In this document: positions 9,169 to 16,800 of the stretch, in pieces
How positions within the stretch are numbered: position 1 is the stretch's first letter
Layout: the number at the start of each line of letters is the position of its first letter
From: Burkholderiales bacterium
GTDB lineage: Bacteria; Pseudomonadota; Gammaproteobacteria; Burkholderiales; Burkholderiaceae
Reading direction: 5' to 3'
Length of the DNA: 17,226 nucleotides
Assembly (NCBI GenBank): GCA_947371645.1
Contig: CANBQJ010000063.1
Location: 1 to 17,226, forward strand
The notes under the pieces: model-generated
Databases searched by the model: none
Told to the model about the DNA's origin: nothing
The model's input: the letters and a program-made list of their open reading frames with translations, nothing else
Translations under genes and position numbers: made by a program

Positions 9169-10383
9169 ATGAAAAAAATCCTCATCCTGGGGTGGACCCA
9201 CCCGTTCAACGTGGCCATGGACCTGGCGCAGCACATCGCAGAAGGCTTTCGCCAGAACGGGTGCATTGCCGATGCCGTCGATGTGCGCACGGCGCAAGGG
9301 CAGGCGCGTGTCATGGATGCGCTGACGGAAGGCGGCCTGGACCTGATCCTGGCGATGAGCCCGGATGGCTTGATGCTGAAGTTCGGCCAGGACTACATGC
9401 ACAAGTTCACCAACGCGAAGCTCGCCGTCTTGTTCCTGGACCATCCGCTCTACCTGATCGGTCAGTTCGCAGATGTGCTCAATGCGCTGCCCGATGACGC
9501 CATGATGCTGTTCGTGGACAACAACCAGGCCAAACAGATGCGGCGTCACTTCGACGAGCACCTGGGTGGTCGCTTCCATACCATCTTTTTCCCGTTCGGC
9601 GGGCCTCGTGCATTGACCCATCCGATCGACCGCGTGCCCAAGACGACCGACGTGACGATCTTTGCCACGCTGGACCAGCAGCTTTACGCCCGGGCCACCG
9701 ACAAGGATGACGACATTGACCTGCCGGAAGGGCCCTTGAAGCGCGCAGTTCTGGAGCGGCTGCCGCGCATGGTGCAGGCCGAGTTTGACCTGGAGCCCGT
9801 GGCCATGCTGGGCGAGCTTCTGGGCGGGCATCTGGACTACAGTCGCCCCGAGCATGTTCACCTGTTCAAAGTAGTCGACTCACACCTCAAACGACACCGG
9901 CGTTTCCATGTGGCGATGGCCTTGCTGCGTGCGGCCCGGAAGTCGGGATGCCGTGTCGACATCTATGGAACGGGTTGGGATGCCGTGGGGCAGTTGCCGT
10001 CAGGATGCCAGATCCTGGGGGCCAGGCCCTATGGCGATCAGTTCGACATCTTTCGCAAGTCGAAGTTGGTGATCAACGTCGACCCCAACTGGACCACGGG
10101 CATCCATGACCGGGTGTTCAACGCCATGGCCATGCAGTGCGCCGTGGTGTCCAACCAGAGCCAGTACCTGGAAGACCACTTTGTGCCTCAGCGCGAGTGT
10201 CTGCCCTTCGGTCACGCAGACGAGATCGAGGGCCTGGTGGACAAAGGGCTGGACGGCTGGCGTCACCTGGTGACGCGGGCGTCGTTCAAGTACGCCGCCG
10301 AGCACACCTGGCGCAGTCGCTGCGCCAATTTGTTGGGCTACTTGTACGGCGTGGACCGCATTCCGGTGACGCTCAACACCTGA
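9169..10383 (+). CDS. CgeB-like GT-B glycosyltransferase
   Basis: A 404-residue soluble protein. It begins with a Rossmann-like strand (MKKILILGWTHPFN) and continues with a GT-B N-terminal half (LDLILAMSPDGLML, LAVLFLDHPLYL). The C-terminal half holds VDIYGTGWD (263-271), ILGARPYGDQFDIFRKSKLV and GIHDRVFNAMAMQCAVV (311-327). This last segment is the signature of the CgeB/Glyco_trans_1_2 group, in which a 'G-x-x-D-R-x-F-x-x-x-A' helix binds the nucleotide sugar. The frame is open back to 9094, but the upstream 25 codons look non-coding, so the ATG at 9169 is chosen. It has no evident Shine-Dalgarno site; it overlaps the stop of a doubtful 66-codon frame by ATGA, so coupling is possible. It is divergent from the GT2-like gene and convergent with galE. 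Donor and acceptor are unknown. Confidence 0.82.
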   Translation: MKKILILGWTHPFNVAMDLAQHIAEGFRQNGCIADAVDVRTAQGQARVMDALTEGGLDLILAMSPDGLMLKFGQDYMHKFTNAKLAVLFLDHPLYLIGQFADVLNALPDDAMMLFVDNNQAKQMRRHFDEHLGGRFHTIFFPFGGPRALTHPIDRVPKTTDVTIFATLDQQLYARATDKDDDIDLPEGPLKRAVLERLPRMVQAEFDLEPVAMLGELLGGHLDYSRPEHVHLFKVVDSHLKRHRRFHVAMALLRAARKSGCRVDIYGTGWDAVGQLPSGCQILGARPYGDQFDIFRKSKLVINVDPNWTTGIHDRVFNAMAMQCAVVSNQSQYLEDHFVPQRECLPFGHADEIEGLVDKGLDGWRHLVTRASFKYAAEHTWRSRCANLLGYLYGVDRIPVTLNT

Positions 10384-10388
10384 CTGTT

Positions 10389-10408
10389 GCGCCGGGGTCC
10401 ATCGGCGC
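10389..10408. terminator. GC-rich hairpin between convergent genes
   Basis: GCGCCG (10389-10394) pairs with CGGCGC (10403-10408) around an eight-base loop, in the 42-base gap between the stop of the CgeB-like gene and the stop of galE. It could end transcription from both sides. Neither strand has a T-run after it. Confidence 0.35.
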
Positions 10409-10425
10409 CCAGTGCGCTGGTGCGG

Positions 10426-11472
10426 TCAGGCCGTGGCTTGTGCACGCTGCTCCGTGGCGCACATCCACGCCCAGGCTGTCCTGACCATCTCTTGGAGCTC
10501 AGGGTGGCGGGGCGACCACCCCAGCTGGGCTCTCGCGCGGCTGGCGTCGCCCACCAAAGCGGCTGGATCGCCTGCACGCCGTGGCATGACCTTGTGTCCG
10601 ATGGGGAGGCCCGTGACGCGTCGGCAGGCTGCGATGACCTCCAGCACGGAAAATCCAGACCCGTTGGCCAGGTTGAAAAATTCCGCGCCCTGGTTGTCAC
10701 CCGCCAGCAATCGGTCTGCCGCCTTCAGATGGGCCTGACAGAGGTCGGTCACATGGATGTAGTCACGAACGCAACTGCCATCGGGTGTCGCAAAGTCACC
10801 GCCAAACACCTGAAGCTTGGTGTCTTGGGGATCTCCGCCACGCTGGATGCGCAAGGCCTCTTGCAGCACCAGCGGGATCAAATGGGTCTCGGGTTCATGA
10901 CGCTCGCCGGCTCGGCCATCGGCGTCGCACCCTGCGGCGTTGAAGTAGCGCAGGCTGATGCTGTGGAGCTGGTAGGCGTGTGCGTAGTCCTTGAGCACCT
11001 GCTCGATCATCCACTTGCTGCGGCCATAGGGATTGATCGGTGCCTGGGGCAAGTCCTCGGAGATGGGGATCCTGAGGGGCTCGCCATAGGTGGCGCAGGT
11101 CGAAGAAAACACGAACTTGTTGACGCCATGCCGGTGCATGGCGTCGAGCAGGTTCAGCGTTCCGGCGACGTTGTTCTGGTAGTAGATCGAGGGGCTGCTC
11201 ACGGATTCGCCCACATACGCGAAGGCTGCGAAATGCATGACCAGGTCGAAGCGGTGTGCTGCGAAGCAGGCTTCGAGCGAGGCGGGGTCCGTGAGGTCGG
11301 CCTTCACCAAGAGGGCGCCCTGGACGGCATCAGCATGGCCGCGAGACAGGTTGTCCAGCACCACCACCTCGCATCCCGCGTCCTGCAGTGCGAGCACCAT
11401 GTGGGAGCCGATGTAGCCCGCGCCGCCCACCACCAGGATGCGCCGCTTGTGGGTGTGGGCGATGCTGCTCAT
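10426..11472 (-). CDS. galE: UDP-glucose 4-epimerase
   Basis: A 348-residue extended short-chain dehydrogenase/reductase, the normal length for GalE. It has the N-terminal NAD-binding motif GGAGYIG (16-22), followed by VVVLDNLSRGHADAV. The catalytic Ser/Thr lie in FSSTCATYGEP (about 122-132) and the Tyr149-x-x-x-Lys153 pair in INPYGRSKWMIEQ. Other typical segments are LRYFNAAGCDADGRAGE and CVRDYIHVTDL. GalE interconverts UDP-glucose and UDP-galactose, and some homologues also UDP-GlcNAc and UDP-GalNAc. Its ATG overlaps the TGA of glf (ATGA), so it is the last gene of a coupled operon. It supplies the UDP-galactose that Glf converts to UDP-galactofuranose. Confidence 0.95.
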   Translation of the reverse strand: MSSIAHTHKRRILVVGGAGYIGSHMVLALQDAGCEVVVLDNLSRGHADAVQGALLVKADLTDPASLEACFAAHRFDLVMHFAAFAYVGESVSSPSIYYQNNVAGTLNLLDAMHRHGVNKFVFSSTCATYGEPLRIPISEDLPQAPINPYGRSKWMIEQVLKDYAHAYQLHSISLRYFNAAGCDADGRAGERHEPETHLIPLVLQEALRIQRGGDPQDTKLQVFGGDFATPDGSCVRDYIHVTDLCQAHLKAADRLLAGDNQGAEFFNLANGSGFSVLEVIAACRRVTGLPIGHKVMPRRAGDPAALVGDASRARAQLGWSPRHPELQEMVRTAWAWMCATEQRAQATA

Positions 11473-12599
11473 GCCACGGCCCTGTCCTGCTGGGCTTCTT
11501 GCTCGGCCAGCACGCGCCTGGACAGCAGCTGCGCACGCGCGATGGCCTGGTCCATGTCGTAGTAGCGGTATTCGCCGAGGCGACCGCAGATCAGGAGGTC
11601 GCCGATTTGGTCTGCGCGTTGCCGGTAGGCTTGGTAGAGCTTGGCGTTGGCATCGTCAGGGAAGGGGTACTCGCATTCACCCGGTTCGCTGGGTGTGCAA
11701 GGTGTTTCTCGGGTGATCACGGTCCCCTTGATCGACTGGGCATACTGGGCGGGCATCATGTGCTTCCACTCCAGCGTTCGGATGTGCGGGCCGTTGTCAG
11801 GGTCGGGGTTGTTGACCTGGCCACAGGGCTGGTGCTGCTGAACGTCGGGCAGGTAGCAATGTTCGCGCTTTTGGCCGCGGTACTGCAATTTACCCAGGTC
11901 AAACCCGAAATATTCGTCGATGGGCCCGGTGAAGATGGTTTTCACGCCCGCCTTGAAGGCTTGGCGCTGGGCCAGGTAGTTGACGTTGAGCAGCACGGGG
12001 ATGCCCTGAAGCATTTTGCTCATCATGGCCGCGTAGCCCTCAGCGGGAATGCCCTGGTGCTTGTGCCTCATCAGGCGGGGCTCGTCGTCTTCGCGGACGT
12101 CAAAGCGTTTGGCCAGGCCAGCGGCCAGGCTGCTTGCCGAGACGCCCCATTGCTTTTCAGAATAGCCTTTGACGAACTTGTCGTAGATCGGCCGGGGCAT
12201 CATGGACAGCGATGCTTCCTCAAAGTTCGCAGGCTGGCCTTTGAACTCCGGCTTCCAGTCGGCGCCCACGGTCCGCTGGATGTAGCTGCCGGCAATGGGC
12301 CAGTTTTCGAATTGCCCATCCACCCAGGACTTCAGTTCGGGCTCATAGCGGTTGAACTCGGCGAAGCGGTTCACGAAGCGCCAAAGCTCGTCGTCATTGG
12401 TGCGGAAGTAGTGCGGGCCATAGGTGTGGATGAAGATGCCGCTTGGGTGCGCATGGTCATGCACGTTGCCGCCCACATGTGATCGACGCTCCAAGACGAG
12501 CACGCTTTTGCCTGCGTCATGCAGGGTGCGGGCGATCACGGCACCAGTCAGGCCAGAGCCGACGATCAGGTATTCGTAGTTGAGCATGTTTGTCTGCAT
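11469..12599 (-). CDS. glf: UDP-galactopyranose mutase
   Basis: A 376-residue flavoenzyme of typical length. The FAD-binding GSGLTGAVIA starts at residue 14 and is followed by VLVLERRSHVGGNVHD. Family hallmarks follow: HTYGPHYFRTND, GYSEKQWG (145-152), FTGPIDEYFGF (223-233) and the C-terminal GRLGEYRYYDMDQAI (339-353), whose Arg and Tyr belong to the flavin/substrate site. The enzyme converts UDP-galactopyranose to UDP-galactofuranose in the cytoplasm. Start choice: ATG at 12599 directly abuts AAGG; the in-frame ATG at 12587 lies about 12 bases after the same AAGG, so either is possible and the protein could be four residues shorter. It starts 30 bases after the UDP-xylose synthase-like gene and overlaps galE by four bases. 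A galactofuranosyltransferase is therefore expected among the neighbouring enzymes. Confidence 0.96.
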   Translation of the reverse strand: MQTNMLNYEYLIVGSGLTGAVIARTLHDAGKSVLVLERRSHVGGNVHDHAHPSGIFIHTYGPHYFRTNDDELWRFVNRFAEFNRYEPELKSWVDGQFENWPIAGSYIQRTVGADWKPEFKGQPANFEEASLSMMPRPIYDKFVKGYSEKQWGVSASSLAAGLAKRFDVREDDEPRLMRHKHQGIPAEGYAAMMSKMLQGIPVLLNVNYLAQRQAFKAGVKTIFTGPIDEYFGFDLGKLQYRGQKREHCYLPDVQQHQPCGQVNNPDPDNGPHIRTLEWKHMMPAQYAQSIKGTVITRETPCTPSEPGECEYPFPDDANAKLYQAYRQRADQIGDLLICGRLGEYRYYDMDQAIARAQLLSRRVLAEQEAQQDRAVA

Positions 12600-12629
12600 C
12601 CTTGAGGTTGAAACGCAGGTTCAGGCCGA

Positions 12630-13607
12630 TCAGCCAGCCGTCAACATCTGATCGAAGTAGTGGATCGTCTTCTTAAGCCCGTGGTGGATCTCGATTTGGG
12701 GCTGCCAGTTCAGCACGCTCTTGGCCAGCGAGATGTCCGGGCGGCGTTGCATGGGGTCATCCGAAGGCAATGGCGCCTGGATGATCTTGGACTTGGAGCC
12801 GGTCATCTCGATCACCAGTTCGGCCAACTGGCGAATGGTGAATTCATTGGGGTTGCCCAGGTTGATGGGCCCGGGGAATCCGCTTTGGCCGTTGGGGCCT
12901 TCGGGCAGATCCATGAAACCCATGATGCCGTCAAGCAAGTCGTCGACGAAGCAGAAACTGCGCGTCTGCTTGCCTTCGCCGTAGACGGTGATGTCATTGC
13001 CCTTGAGCGCCTGCACGATGAAATTGCTGACCACGCGGCCGTCGTTGGGGTGCATGCGGGGGCCATAGGTGTTGAAGATCCGCGCCACGCGGATGTCCAG
13101 CTTGTGCTGACGGTGGTAGTCAAAGAACAGCGTTTCGGCGCATCGTTTGCCTTCGTCATAGCAGCTGCGCAGGCCGATCGGGTTGACATGGCCCCAGTAT
13201 TTTTCGACCTGGGGGTGCACCTCGGGGTCGCCATAGACCTCGCTGGTGCTGGCCTGGAAGATGCGCGCTTTCAGGCGCTTGGCCAGCCCCAGCATATTGA
13301 TGGCACCAAGCACGCTCGTCTTGACGGTTTGCACCGGGTCGTGCTGATAGTGGATCGGGCTGGCTGGACAGGCCATGTTGTAGATCTGGTCGACCTCGAT
13401 GAACAGCGGATGCGTCACGTCATGACGCATGAATTCGAACCGGGGGTGGTTCAGCACATGTTCCAGATTGCGTTTGGTTCCCGTGAACAGGTTGTCCACA
13501 CACACCACCTCGTCGCCGCGGGCCAGGAGCCGGTCGATCAGGTGCGAGCCAAGGAAGCCAGCACCGCCTGTCACAAGGATCCGTTTACGAGCGTTATAGG
13601 CGCGCAT
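12630..13607 (-). CDS. UDP-glucuronate decarboxylase (UDP-xylose synthase)
   Basis: A 325-residue extended SDR enzyme. The frame is open to 13664, but AGGAG five bases before the ATG at 13607 fixes the start. The NAD-binding motif is GGAGFLG (14-20), followed by [46 protein letters not shown] (119-128, with the active-site Thr/Ser and Glu123) and the Tyr150-x-x-x-Lys154 pair in SCYDEGKR are hallmarks of UDP-xylose synthases, as are [20 protein letters not shown] and the closing [16 protein letters not shown]. The reaction is UDP-glucuronate to UDP-xylose plus CO2. The length matches the soluble catalytic core, without the membrane anchor of animal forms. It is first in the operon with glf and galE. 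No UDP-glucose dehydrogenase (which makes UDP-glucuronate) is in the window. A closely related 4,6-dehydratase is a less likely alternative. Confidence 0.9.
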   Translation of the reverse strand: MRAYNARKRILVTGGAGFLGSHLIDRLLARGDEVVCVDNLFTGTKRNLEHVLNHPRFEFMRHDVTHPLFIEVDQIYNMACPASPIHYQHDPVQTVKTSVLGAINMLGLAKRLKARIFQASTSEVYGDPEVHPQVEKYWGHVNPIGLRSCYDEGKRCAETLFFDYHRQHKLDIRVARIFNTYGPRMHPNDGRVVSNFIVQALKGNDITVYGEGKQTRSFCFVDDLLDGIMGFMDLPEGPNGQSGFPGPINLGNPNEFTIRQLAELVIEMTGSKSKIIQAPLPSDDPMQRRPDISLAKSVLNWQPQIEIHHGLKKTIHYFDQMLTAG

Positions 13608-13612
13608 GATTT

Positions 13613-13617
13613 CTCCT
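13613..13617 (-). promoter_or_regulatory. Strong ribosome binding site of the nucleotide-sugar operon
   Basis: AGGAG on the minus strand lies five bases before the ATG at 13607. It is the clearest Shine-Dalgarno site noticed in the window and excludes the 19-codon N-terminal extension of the UDP-xylose synthase-like frame. Confidence 0.75.
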
Positions 13618-13675
13618 GAAATGGATGCAAATGATTGAAGCTGAGGTCCGATGATCGGCGGCAATCAGGAGCTCG

Positions 13676-13687
13676 ATTTCATGAAAT
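13676..13687. promoter_or_regulatory. Perfect 12-bp palindrome upstream of the nucleotide-sugar operon
   Basis: ATTTCATGAAAT is its own reverse complement. It sits about 70 bases before the operon start, in a locally AT-rich patch where a promoter would be expected, so it could be an operator. Another short inverted repeat, CCGAT-G-ATCGG, lies at 13648-13658. No clear promoter hexamers accompany either. A chance origin is possible. Confidence 0.25.
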
Positions 13688-13798
13688 AGCGTGCACTTTT
13701 CGGCCCAGATTCCAGAGCCACCTCGCCTCCCGACTGGTGGTCTGACGAAAGCTTGGGCCATGGCACAGCGAGAGCTCGAATCAGCGCTCGTCGCAGAC

Positions 13799-13830
13799 GG
13801 CCGACGCCTGCAGGGTGCCGGGCGTCGGCC
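13799..13830. terminator. Ten-bp-stem hairpin downstream of the repeat-protein gene
   Basis: GGCCGACGCC (13799-13808) pairs perfectly with GGCGTCGGCC (13821-13830) around a 12-base loop. It follows a second hairpin just after the stop of the giant repeat gene. No T-run follows on the minus strand, so it may be a 3'-end stabiliser or an attenuator rather than a classical intrinsic terminator. Confidence 0.45.
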
Positions 13831-13831
13831 A

Positions 13832-13851
13832 ACTGGTCGGGGTCGACCAGT
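13832..13851. terminator. Eight-bp-stem, four-base-loop hairpin just after the repeat-protein stop
   Basis: ACTGGTCG (13832-13839) pairs perfectly with CGACCAGT (13844-13851) around a four-base loop, seven bases past the TGA of the minus-strand repeat gene and directly before the 10-bp hairpin. The tandem arrangement suggests a transcript 3' end or a partial block between the giant gene and the sugar operon. Confidence 0.45.
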
Positions 13852-13858
13852 GGCACCG

Positions 13859-16800
13859 TCAGATCAGCGGCGTCTGGTTCTTGTCGTCCAGGAGCTTGGT
13901 CGGATCCACCTGGGCAAGCGTCAGGTCATGGTGGACCGTGGCCGACGGTGTCGCCAGGGTGCCAGTCGACAGGCCGTCGACCTGGGCCAGCAGATCTACA
14001 TCGCGGTGGACCAGCAAATCCGAGCCACTCACCGGCAGGGCGGCGTTGGCCGCATGGCTGCCATCCGTACCTGGTGTGGCGTTGGTGCCACTGGCCGCGT
14101 GCTGGTCTGTGCTGCCCACCTGCGCCACCTGGGTTGGCGATGTGGTGTCGCTGGTGTGCGTCGCGGCGGTGGTGGTGCTTTCTTTTGCGAACCACACATC
14201 GGCCATCGTATGGGTCTTGCCGTCTGCCGTCTTGTAGCCGGAGATCAGGCCCAGCACGTTGCCGTGGTCTGTCTGCGTGCTGGCCGTGGCGTTCAGATCC
14301 AGTTCGATGATGCCCAGGCTGGACAAGTCACGCAGCTCGCCCTTGTCGGACACGCCGTTGCCGTTGGCGTCCACCCAAACGACGAGGTCCTTGAAGTGGG
14401 CGTCGGCGGCGGTGATCTTGTGGTCATGGTTGGTGTCCAGCGCGGCCAGGGCGGCATAGCCGTTGTGCGCCAGGCTGCCGTCGCTCAGCTTGGTTCCCAT
14501 GCCGAACAGCTCTGTGCCGTTGTCGATCTTGCCGTTGTGGTTGATGTCGATGGCCAGCAAACCGTCTGACTTCGACACCCAGCCGTGGCTGGCGCTGGAG
14601 CCGGTGCCCAGCAGGTCGAAGTTCGTCCCGTTGAGCGCGGAGGTGGTGCGTACGCCGTCGCCATTGAGGTCCAGCACGATCGGCGACACATAGGTGAGCG
14701 CGTCGGTCTGCCCTGCGCCCGTCATGTGGCTGATGTCCAGTGCACCGGCCTGTGTCATCGACAGGTGCGTGATGTCTGCCGTTTCCAGCGCAAGCAATTG
14801 CGTGGTGGTCATGTGCGACAGCTGATCGGTGGTGAACGCCACGATCTGGTCGGTGGTGAACGCAGCAATCACGTCGGTGCTCAGCGCCGCGAACTGCGAG
14901 GTGGTGAACGCATGGATCTGCGTGGTGCTCATGGCCACGATCTCGGTGGTCGTCAGCACCGCCATGTCGGCGACGTTGATGGCCTGGATCTGCGTGGTGT
15001 TCAGTGCAGCCAGATCTTCGGTGGCCATCGCGACGAACTGGTCGGTCGTGAAGGCGTGGACAGCGTCGGTGCTGAGGGCAGCGAAGTGCGCGGTGGTCAG
15101 GGCGACGAACTGGTCGGTGCTCAGTGCAGCGAACTCGGTCGTGGTCAGGGCGTGCGCCTCGGCGGTCGTGAAGGCGTGGACTTCTGTCGTGGTGAACGCA
15201 GCCAGTTGCGTCGTCGACAGGCTGGCCAGACCGTCGGTGCTCAAGGCCTGGACTTCGGCGGTGCTCAGGTTGGCGATCTGGTCGGTCGTGAAGCCGGCAT
15301 ATTGCGATGTCAGGAACGCGTGGATCTGGGTCGTCGACATCGCGGCCAGGTCGGTCGTCTCGATGGCGGCCACTTGTGTCGTGCTCAGGGCAGTCACCTG
15401 CGTGGTGCTCAAGGCAAAGATCTGCGCGGTGCTCAAGGCGACGATTTCGGCCGTCGTCAGGTTGGCGATGTCCGCCGTCCACAGCGAGCGGATTGCCGAG
15501 GTGCTCAGCACCGCGAAGTCCTGGGTTTCCATCGCGGCAATCTGGCTGGTGCTCAGTGCCGTCACCTGGTTCGTGTTCAGCACGGCCACCGCGTCGGTGC
15601 TCAGGGCCACCACCTGATCGGTGGTGAGTGCCTGAACCTGCGCTGTGCTCAGGGCGGCCACGTCAGCGCTTGTCAGGGCGTTGACCTGGGTGGTGCTCAG
15701 GGCGTGGATGGCGTCGGTGCTCAGTGCGCGGATGGCGGCTGTGCTCAGGGCCACCAGGTCTGCCGTTTCAAGGGCGGCGGCCTGGCTTGTGCTGAAGGCG
15801 GCAACCTGTTGAGAGCTCAGGGCGGCAGCTTCGGTGGTGGTGAGCGCGACGATTTGCGCCGTGCTCAGGCCAGCGATGGCTGTGGAGGTGATGGCGCGCA
15901 GGTCGGCGGTTTCCAGGGCGGCCAAGGCGTCGGTGGTGAAGGCCGCCACCTGGTTGCTGTTCAAGGCGGCAAACTGGGCTGTGGTCATGGCCACCGCATC
16001 GGCTGTGGTCAGCGCGGACAGGCTGCCCGTGCTCAGCGCCTGCACTTGCACGCTGCTCAGCGCGGCCACCTGGGTGGTGGTGAGCCCGGCAGCCTGGCTG
16101 GTGGTCAGGTTGGCGATCGCGTCGGTGCTCAGTGCACGCACCGCGGTGGTGCTGAACACGGCCAGGTCATCGGTTCCGAATGCTGCGAGCTGTGCGGTGC
16201 GCAGCACGGCAGCCTGTGTCGAGCTCAGCGCGGAGGCCTCGGACGTGGTCAGGGATGCGATCTGGGCCGTGGTCAGGGCGTAGACCTGGGCGGTGCTCAG
16301 GATGTTGAACTGGGCCGAGGTCAGCGCGGCAACCTGTTCGGTCAGCAGGTTGGTGATGGCGTCGGTGCTCAGGGCTCGGACTGCCGCGGTGCTGAGCACG
16401 GCCACGTCGCTGGTCGTGATCGCTGCAGCTTGTGCGGTGCTCAGGGCTGCGGCCTGTTGCGAGGTCAGCGCATTGGCTTCTGTGGTGGTCAGGGCGGCGA
16501 CCTGTGTGGTGCTCAGGCCGGACAGGGCGGCCGTGGTGATGGCCCGCAGGTCCACCGTTTCCAGGGCTGCGATGGCGTTGGTCGTCAGCGCCGCGACCTG
16601 GTTGCTGTTGAGCGCGGCGAATTGCGAGGTGCTCAAGGCCACCGCGTCGGCGGTGCTCAAGGCCGCGATGCCGTCGGTCGTGAGGGCCTGCACCTGGGCG
16701 CTGCTCAGGCCAGCCACTTGGGCGGTGGTCAGCGCAGCGATCTGGTCGGTCGACAGGTGGCGGATGGCGTCGGTGCTCAGGGAGCGGACGGCGGCGGTGC

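Noticed and set aside
8964..9314. 117-codon N-terminal extension of the GT2-like protein
   Set aside because: The GT-A fold begins exactly at the ATG at 8963. Upstream of it the same frame reads Arg/Ser/Pro/Cys-rich and overlaps the divergent CgeB-like gene, although part of it (near 9154-9100) is coding-like and is reported as a finding.
10387..11562. 391-codon plus-strand frame opposite galE
   Set aside because: Antisense shadow. The minus strand encodes a full GalE with its NAD-binding and Tyr-x-x-x-Lys motifs.
13608..13664. 19-codon N-terminal extension of the UDP-xylose synthase-like protein
   Set aside because: A strong AGGAG sits within this stretch, five bases before the internal ATG at 13607, and the Rossmann fold starts right after that Met.
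13665..13856. 63-codon minus-strand frame between the repeat gene and the sugar operon
   Set aside because: It begins with GTG three bases after the repeat stop, spans the two hairpins, has no ribosome binding site, and its codon usage degrades along its length. It resembles no protein I know.
13691..14569. 292-codon plus-strand frame opposite the calcium-binding-type domain
   Set aside because: Gly/Val/Arg/Gln-rich shadow frame. The minus-strand frame has recognisable D-x-N-x-D motifs.
14829..16283. Long plus-strand open frames (14829-15617 and 15834-16283) opposite the octad repeats
   Set aside because: With a 24-bp period, a frame with no stop in one unit tends to stay open through all units. 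The minus-strand frame carries the coherent octad protein and the secreted C-terminal domain.
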